Positions 7,242 through 11,853 of a DNA stretch of 11,853 nt are shown in pieces (within the stretch, counting starts at the first letter, position 1; the number at the start of each line of letters is the position of its first letter). A model generated the notes under the pieces. The model was not told the origin of the DNA. It saw nothing but the letters and a program-made list of their open reading frames with translations, and searched no databases. A program made the position numbers and the translations under genes. Source of the DNA: DASPXY01 sp038227745 (GTDB lineage Bacteria; Planctomycetota; Planctomycetia; Gemmatales; Gemmataceae); NCBI GenBank assembly GCA_038227745.1, contig JBBRPS010000270.1, forward strand, positions 1 to 11,853, given 5' to 3'.

Positions 7242-10200
7242 TCATTCAAAGAGGGTGCCAACGTCGGCGGCGTTCGCCTTGGCCTTTCGCGGTTTCTTTG
7301 CCGCCGTGGGCTTCTTCTTTTCGTGTAGCCCCTGCCGGACTTCCTCGGCATAGCGGTCGTGGTTGAGCTTTAGCAACCGGGCCAGCACTTCGCGGCGGGC
7401 GGCTTCGCTGATCGTGAACCGCTGTCCCTGCTTGGTGTCGTGGAAGCCGTGGCCCAGGTCGAGGTCGGCCCAGCCGTAGGCGGCAGCAACGGCGCGGTCC
7501 ATCTCGATGTGTAGTTCCCGTAGCGCATCGATGTCCTTGAAGTCCACGCCTCGCTGATCGGGATTGTGAGAGCGATTGTAAAGATCCGTGAAGCCAATGG
7601 AATCTCTTGAAATAATGGCGAGTTGAGCCTGTTCAATTAGGGCTGCTGGCTGCTGTAATGAGCCGCCGAACGAAACGACCGGAAGCGGCAGTGTCTGAAC
7701 ACCTTTCGTCAGGGAGACGCTTAGAGTTTCACCGAGCGACCCGCTAAACGTTCTGATCCACAGGTCTGAAAACGATGAGAGCAAGACAGGATAGATGTCA
7801 GCCCGATTCTCCGCGATGACGCACAGCTTGTTTGTTGAGATCCATGATGATGGGACGCGGGCCGGAACAACGTATTTCGACACCATGCCGATGACAATAT
7901 ATCGCTCAACCTTTGCTACGCCACTAAAGAGATCAACGGAGGGACGGTGGAATTGCCACCAACGCGCCGCCAACCCAGGGAAACTTGCAAGATACTCGCT
8001 GGTCCGAATCGGACGAACCACCTCCTCTAGAAATTGTCGGGCAAGCTGGCACTTCCGCTCGATCAGTTCAAGACTGTCTGCACCTGTATAGACTGCCCAC
8101 CTGCTACAGTTTTGGAGAGCATGATCGTTCAGATCCTCTCCAGATATATACTGACGTAGGTATGGGGACTTGGCAGCATTGAGCCGCACCCACCATGCGT
8201 CGCTGCGCGACAGAAGAAATGACTCCCTTCTCGCATTATGACATCCTCCGCCCGCCACCAGTTCCCGTGTGAGTTGAGCGGGAGCCACCTGAATGATGCC
8301 GGGAATAAGCCGACCATCAATCGCATCAACCTCTTGGTCATCGAGGATGCGTTGAATTCGACTCTTGCACCTACTCACCCACACGGTGCAAACGCGAACC
8401 GTTGCACTTCCTGGCCATCTAAGAGAAGAGGTCGCCCGATAAATCATTGAGGATGTGGCAATAGGCTGCAACCCAACTTTAAGGCTGTCTCCCTCCCTCA
8501 AAGAGTCGCAACCGATTAGGCCGCTACACCCGGTGCGAGACAGAAGTTGCTCCGCTCGCCTGTGAAACAGTGCGCAGAGATCCGAATGCCCCGGCTTGTT
8601 GCCAAGGATGTTGTGGCTATACGTTGTGAGAAATTCACCGACGTTTGCGGACCAGTATTTGTTACCCATAAACGGAGGGTTGCCGACAAAAGCGTCGAAT
8701 CCGCCCCGGTCCACCATCACCTCGGGGAACTCCAGCGGCCAGTGAAACGTCGGTTGCCCTGCCAGAGCCTTGCGGGCCGCGCTGAGAAATTCGGTCAGAT
8801 CCTCACGATGGAAGTGAACGGCGACCTTGATGCCGTTGTCGTCGCGGGCCGTCAGTCGATCACCAGCGGTGCCGGGGGTTAGTTCAGCGGCGATGAGTAG
8901 ATCGGCGGCGAGTTTCAGCCGCTCCAACTTATCCTCGGCTTCGGCCAGGAGTCGCTCCTGCTGCTCGACCTCATCGACCGTGTTCGCGGGCATCACTTCA
9001 ATCCGCCGGCGCAGTTCGATAGCCTCGGGGATGCGGTTCCGTAGGAAGTCGAGGAACAGCGAGTTCGTCGCGCCTTCGCCAGCGAGGTCGAAGCATTCCA
9101 GTTGCTTCAGGTCGCGGATGCCGACGAGCGAGTCGCCGCAGCGAACGGCGTGGTCGAGGAACTCGAACGGGCGGTCCTTGGCCAGCGTCAGCAGCCACAG
9201 CGACAGCTTGGCCATCTCGACGGCGAGTGGGTTCTTGTCTACACCGTACAAGCACCGCTGGGCGACGAGACGAAGGGCTTCGATCTGCCGGGCGCGGTCG
9301 TCCTCCAGCACTCGCTCGGCCACTTTGCCGGCAGAAGCCAAGCCCTCCGGGGCGACGCGCGGCTGGCCCTTCGTCCTCTGCTCCTCCTGCTGCCACGCCT
9401 CCTGCAACCGCTCGGCCAGATAACGGCACGCCTGGACGAGGAACGCGCCGCTGCCACAGGCCATGTCGCAGACCTTCAAGTCGAGTAGTTCCTTCGCCGG
9501 CTTCAGCTTCCATTCCTTGCGAGGCAGCCCCTCGGCGGGGCCGACGTAGACGAGCGGCTCCAGGGTGTACTGGACAATGGGTTCGGTCAGGCTGCGCGGC
9601 GTATAGTGCGTGCCGCTGGATCGCCGGTCGGTCCCCTCGGTGACGTAGACGCTGCCGGCGGGGATCACCACCGGGTAGCCGAAACTGTCCATCCGCACCA
9701 GACCGGCGAACGGCTGCACTCGCTTCCACAGAGAATCGTCGCCCTGGCAGGCGGCGCGGAACCGGCTGGTCTGCTGGGCGTCGAGTTGGGCCGCGAGCAG
9801 CTTCTTCAGGGCCGGCTCGCTCTTGCCAGTGGCCTCTTTCAGGTAGGCGAGCAGTTCCTTGTCGCCCTTGAGCTTGCGGGCCTCCAGTTCGGCCAGGGGA
9901 ACTTCCGGCTCCTTGTCCTTCGTGCCGGCGAGGCCCAGGTGCGGCTCCGTGGCGCGGCGGGCGGTGTGGTCGAGCAAACCTTCGTAGACGTGGCCGATCT
10001 GCTCGATGTCCAGCGAGCGGACGCTCAACCGCCGCCGGATGATCTCGCGGTCACCGGGCAGCTTGGTTTCCAGCGTCTGGAGCGACTCCAGCAGGTGCAG
10101 CACGGTGCGGTTGTTGACCGGCAGCGGCACCGCGTCAATGGCCCGCCAGGACGTGCCGGGCTTGCGGCCTTCGAGTAATGGGAAGCGGTCGGGGTCGAAC

Positions 10201-11276
10201 AGCCGACCGCCGTAGGCCGGCAGCTTGAGGTCGTCGTGCCAGACGCCGCCGTGGACGGCACGAAACGCGACCAGCAGCCGGCACCAAGCGTCGTGCCGGC
10301 GTTCGAGGATCTCCTCGCCGTACTGCGAGGCGGTCTGCTGCAACTGCTCGCGGACGGTGGAGACGGCGTAGTGCTGGTCGTAGATCGGGTCGCCCAGGAG
10401 CAGCAGTTCGCGCTCCTCGGCGCAGAACAGGAAGACGAGCCGCATCATCACCGTCAGGGCAGCTTCGTACATCTCGCCCTCGCGGACGCCGACGAGTAGT
10501 TCGCGCCCGCGATCCTGATCGGCGCGGTCGAGCGACTGGATCAGAACCTCGACGGCACGGCGGACCTGATAGCCAAGCTGGTCGGTGACTTCCTGCTGGT
10601 TGGCGGCGCTGCGGGCGAGCAATTGCTCAGGAGTATCTTCGTCCTTGACGCCGAAGAACCGCTGGACGCCGAGCAAGGTGCGGAAGACCCGGAACGTGAC
10701 CGGCTCTTCCAGCCAGAGGGTGGCGTACCACGATGCGAAGCCGGTCGTCTCGCCGCGCGGGGCGTTGACCAGTATCCACCGCTCGCCGTTGGTGACGAGG
10801 CCGAGCCGGACGCCGGTGGCGTGCAGAAGATGGGCCATGCGGGTGTCGGGTGAAGCCTTCCACGGCAGCCCCGGCACCGGGCGCGACAGGTCTTGCGTGT
10901 GCGGGTAGGTCTGGATCAGCAGGCGCGGCTTGTTCGGATCGCCGCGTTCGTGCAAGACGAAGTCGGGCCGCAGGAGTTCGCGGTGTTCCGGCACCTCAGC
11001 CTGGAGCGTCTGGGGAATGGCCTGCCCCGCCGCAAGCACCTCCGAGGAGTAGTCGAGCGCGCGGGCCAGGACGTACCGGACCCAGGCGGCGTGCGTGGCA
11101 GGCCGGTGACGGTTGTCTTCCCACTCGCCGTGGCCGACCCGCATCATGCGGTGCTGGTCGGCGTCATGCGCGTCGAGCCCCTGCGGGAACGCCTCCAGCA
11201 GCACGGGCATGCTGAGGAACGGCCCCGAAGTTTCGAGGAGCGACAGCCATTCGGCGTGGTGGCGAGCGATGGACAT
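7242..11276 (-). CDS. drmMI: DrmMI-type N6-adenine DNA methyltransferase (DISARM class 1)
   Basis: A 1344-residue methyltransferase of the Eco57I/type IIG-like class, which would methylate adenine in host DNA so that DISARM can tell self from foreign. Visible in order: an N-terminal region with a degenerate nuclease-like fold (RPDF around D105, LLIQ at Q122, then GLVTNGERWILV); helical middle; THYTPRSL just before the catalytic domain; SAM-binding motif I DMACGSGAF at 604-612; catalytic motif IV NPPF at 866-869; a target-recognition region from about 870; and a Lys/Ala-rich basic tail. The frame is open throughout. I chose ATG at 11276 because a GAGAG precedes it at short spacing; TTG at 11288 and GTG at 11282 are in frame alternatives. 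The stop overlaps an in-frame ATG of the TIR gene (ATGA). Composition drops sharply in the target-recognition region. A BREX PglX is the main alternative, but the drmA and drmB neighbours favour DrmMI. Confidence 0.88.
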   Translation of the reverse strand: MSIARHHAEWLSLLETSGPFLSMPVLLEAFPQGLDAHDADQHRMMRVGHGEWEDNRHRPATHAAWVRYVLARALDYSSEVLAAGQAIPQTLQAEVPEHRELLRPDFVLHERGDPNKPRLLIQTYPHTQDLSRPVPGLPWKASPDTRMAHLLHATGVRLGLVTNGERWILVNAPRGETTGFASWYATLWLEEPVTFRVFRTLLGVQRFFGVKDEDTPEQLLARSAANQQEVTDQLGYQVRRAVEVLIQSLDRADQDRGRELLVGVREGEMYEAALTVMMRLVFLFCAEERELLLLGDPIYDQHYAVSTVREQLQQTASQYGEEILERRHDAWCRLLVAFRAVHGGVWHDDLKLPAYGGRLFDPDRFPLLEGRKPGTSWRAIDAVPLPVNNRTVLHLLESLQTLETKLPGDREIIRRRLSVRSLDIEQIGHVYEGLLDHTARRATEPHLGLAGTKDKEPEVPLAELEARKLKGDKELLAYLKEATGKSEPALKKLLAAQLDAQQTSRFRAACQGDDSLWKRVQPFAGLVRMDSFGYPVVIPAGSVYVTEGTDRRSSGTHYTPRSLTEPIVQYTLEPLVYVGPAEGLPRKEWKLKPAKELLDLKVCDMACGSGAFLVQACRYLAERLQEAWQQEEQRTKGQPRVAPEGLASAGKVAERVLEDDRARQIEALRLVAQRCLYGVDKNPLAVEMAKLSLWLLTLAKDRPFEFLDHAVRCGDSLVGIRDLKQLECFDLAGEGATNSLFLDFLRNRIPEAIELRRRIEVMPANTVDEVEQQERLLAEAEDKLERLKLAADLLIAAELTPGTAGDRLTARDDNGIKVAVHFHREDLTEFLSAARKALAGQPTFHWPLEFPEVMVDRGGFDAFVGNPPFMGNKYWSANVGEFLTTYSHNILGNKPGHSDLCALFHRRAEQLLSRTGCSGLIGCDSLREGDSLKVGLQPIATSSMIYRATSSLRWPGSATVRVCTVWVSRCKSRIQRILDDQEVDAIDGRLIPGIIQVAPAQLTRELVAGGGCHNARRESFLLSRSDAWWVRLNAAKSPYLRQYISGEDLNDHALQNCSRWAVYTGADSLELIERKCQLARQFLEEVVRPIRTSEYLASFPGLAARWWQFHRPSVDLFSGVAKVERYIVIGMVSKYVVPARVPSSWISTNKLCVIAENRADIYPVLLSSFSDLWIRTFSGSLGETLSVSLTKGVQTLPLPVVSFGGSLQQPAALIEQAQLAIISRDSIGFTDLYNRSHNPDQRGVDFKDIDALRELHIEMDRAVAAAYGWADLDLGHGFHDTKQGQRFTISEAARREVLARLLKLNHDRYAEEVRQGLHEKKKPTAAKKPRKAKANAADVGTLFE
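7500..8695 (-). other. AT-richer segment covering the methyltransferase target-recognition region
   Basis: Within drmMI, base composition changes abruptly just downstream of the codons for NPPF and returns to high GC near 7500. My hand counts give 27 of 60 G+C at 8101-8160, 29 of 60 at 7861-7920 and 26 of 60 at 7561-7620, against 42 of 60 at 9121-9180. The segment encodes about residues 862-1259, where this methyltransferase class holds its DNA target-recognition domain. The reading frame continues without a break. The simplest inference is replacement of the specificity region by recombination with a donor of lower GC. Confidence 0.6.
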
Positions 11277-11284
11277 GGTCACTC

Positions 11285-11845
11285 TCAATCAACACGGGGA
11301 GGCTTGTCAGGGAATCTGGCTCGAAAGCCTGCCTCAGCATCGGCTGGGGCCACCCACAGCCGCGAGGACAATCCCCGCGAGTACACATGGGAGATCATGG
11401 CGTCATCGGGGGCGACTCTGGCTTCCAAAATGAACTGTTCTTCAGTGAGTAACTTGTCGAGTACTGGGATCGTAGCTGGGTGAGTGTTACCCCCGTTCGC
11501 CGTGAATGATGACAGTTGATAAACAACAGGGAGACGCACCTCGCGTAGCGCCGTCAACAGCAGCCGAACGTCGCAAGGATACACGTTGGCCCGCTGTTTG
11601 CCTCTCGGCTTCTGCAAGTCCGAACGAGAGAAGACCATAGGATCTTGCTCGACATACAGCACGTCTACGCTGTCAGGGTGGTCAATCGCCGACCCAATGC
11701 GCTTTCGCCAATCGCCAGTGTGGCACTCCTGCCAAACGAGGCGAGCAGCAACCTCTTGACTGTCCAGCCAGTCATTGATCTCCTGCGCCTTGTCGGGATC
11801 GAACTCGCAGAGGAGCATGGACAGCCTGCGCTTCCAAATCTCCAC
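11285..11845 (-). CDS. Unrecognised protein at head of operon, possibly 5'-partial
   Basis: I do not recognise this 186-residue protein. The first usable start in view is GTG at 11845, but the frame stays open to the window edge at 11853, so the true start may lie outside; an internal ATG at 11818 is another choice. The protein is soluble-looking with no membrane segment or signal peptide. It is mixed in charge, with a WQECHTGDWRKRIG stretch near residues 38-51, a VDVLYVEQDPMVFSRSD stretch around 60-76, and a GNTHPATIPVLDKLLTEEQF segment in the second half. The stop (TGA, 11287-11285) lies only 8 bases before the ATG of the methyltransferase and overlaps a possible TTG start, so it should be co-transcribed with the DISARM genes. 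Base composition is visibly less GC-rich than drmA. It could be a small accessory protein or the C-terminal end of a longer one. Confidence 0.65.
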   Translation of the reverse strand: MEIWKRRLSMLLCEFDPDKAQEINDWLDSQEVAARLVWQECHTGDWRKRIGSAIDHPDSVDVLYVEQDPMVFSRSDLQKPRGKQRANVYPCDVRLLLTALREVRLPVVYQLSSFTANGGNTHPATIPVLDKLLTEEQFILEARVAPDDAMISHVYSRGLSSRLWVAPADAEAGFRARFPDKPPRVD

Positions 11846-11853
11846 AGCAAGCC

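Overview
The window is a dense, single-direction gene cluster read from high to low coordinates on the minus strand. It looks like a phage-defence island from a high-GC bacterium: most of it is roughly two-thirds GC by eye. Planctomycetota would fit the coding style and gene types, but nothing seen here proves the phylum. The core is a class 1-like DISARM system. It has a very large N6-adenine DNA methyltransferase (drmMI), a DrmA superfamily 2 helicase, and the start of DrmB (DUF1998 family). Between drmMI and drmA lie two genes that are not among the standard DISARM components: a TIR-domain protein with a duplicated C-terminal module, and an AlbA_2/Schlafen-type protein with a GHKL-like ATPase domain.

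Layout in transcription order: an unrecognised 186-codon protein, possibly cut by the window edge (11845-11285); drmMI (11276-7242); TIR protein (7206-6181); AlbA_2/ATPase protein (6135-4207); drmA (4210-581); a drmB fragment (584-114). Two junctions (AlbA_2/drmA and drmA/drmB) are 4-base stop/start overlaps. The drmMI stop also overlaps a possible upstream TIR start. Every gap between genes is under 50 bases, and I saw no terminator or internal promoter, so this reads as one polycistronic operon. No stretch over 300 bases lacks a gene. The promoter must lie beyond 11853.

The drmB reading frame starts normally but leaves the family sequence after about 145 residues and stops. It is followed within 50 bases by what looks like the signal peptide of an unrelated secreted protein, so the right end of the DISARM operon (rest of drmB, drmC) seems to have been lost or displaced at about position 115-135. 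drmD, the SNF2-like helicase usual in class 1, is also not in the window. The locus may therefore be decayed, rearranged, split, or joined wrongly in assembly.

Expected joint action, from the known family roles: DrmMI methylates host DNA, and DrmA with DrmB senses or blocks incoming unmethylated DNA. The TIR protein (possible NAD+ hydrolase) and the AlbA_2/ATPase protein would add a second, possibly abortive, layer. That extra layer is inference. The methyltransferase also carries a sharply AT-richer segment in the place where its target-recognition domain should be, which suggests that its specificity was exchanged by recombination.
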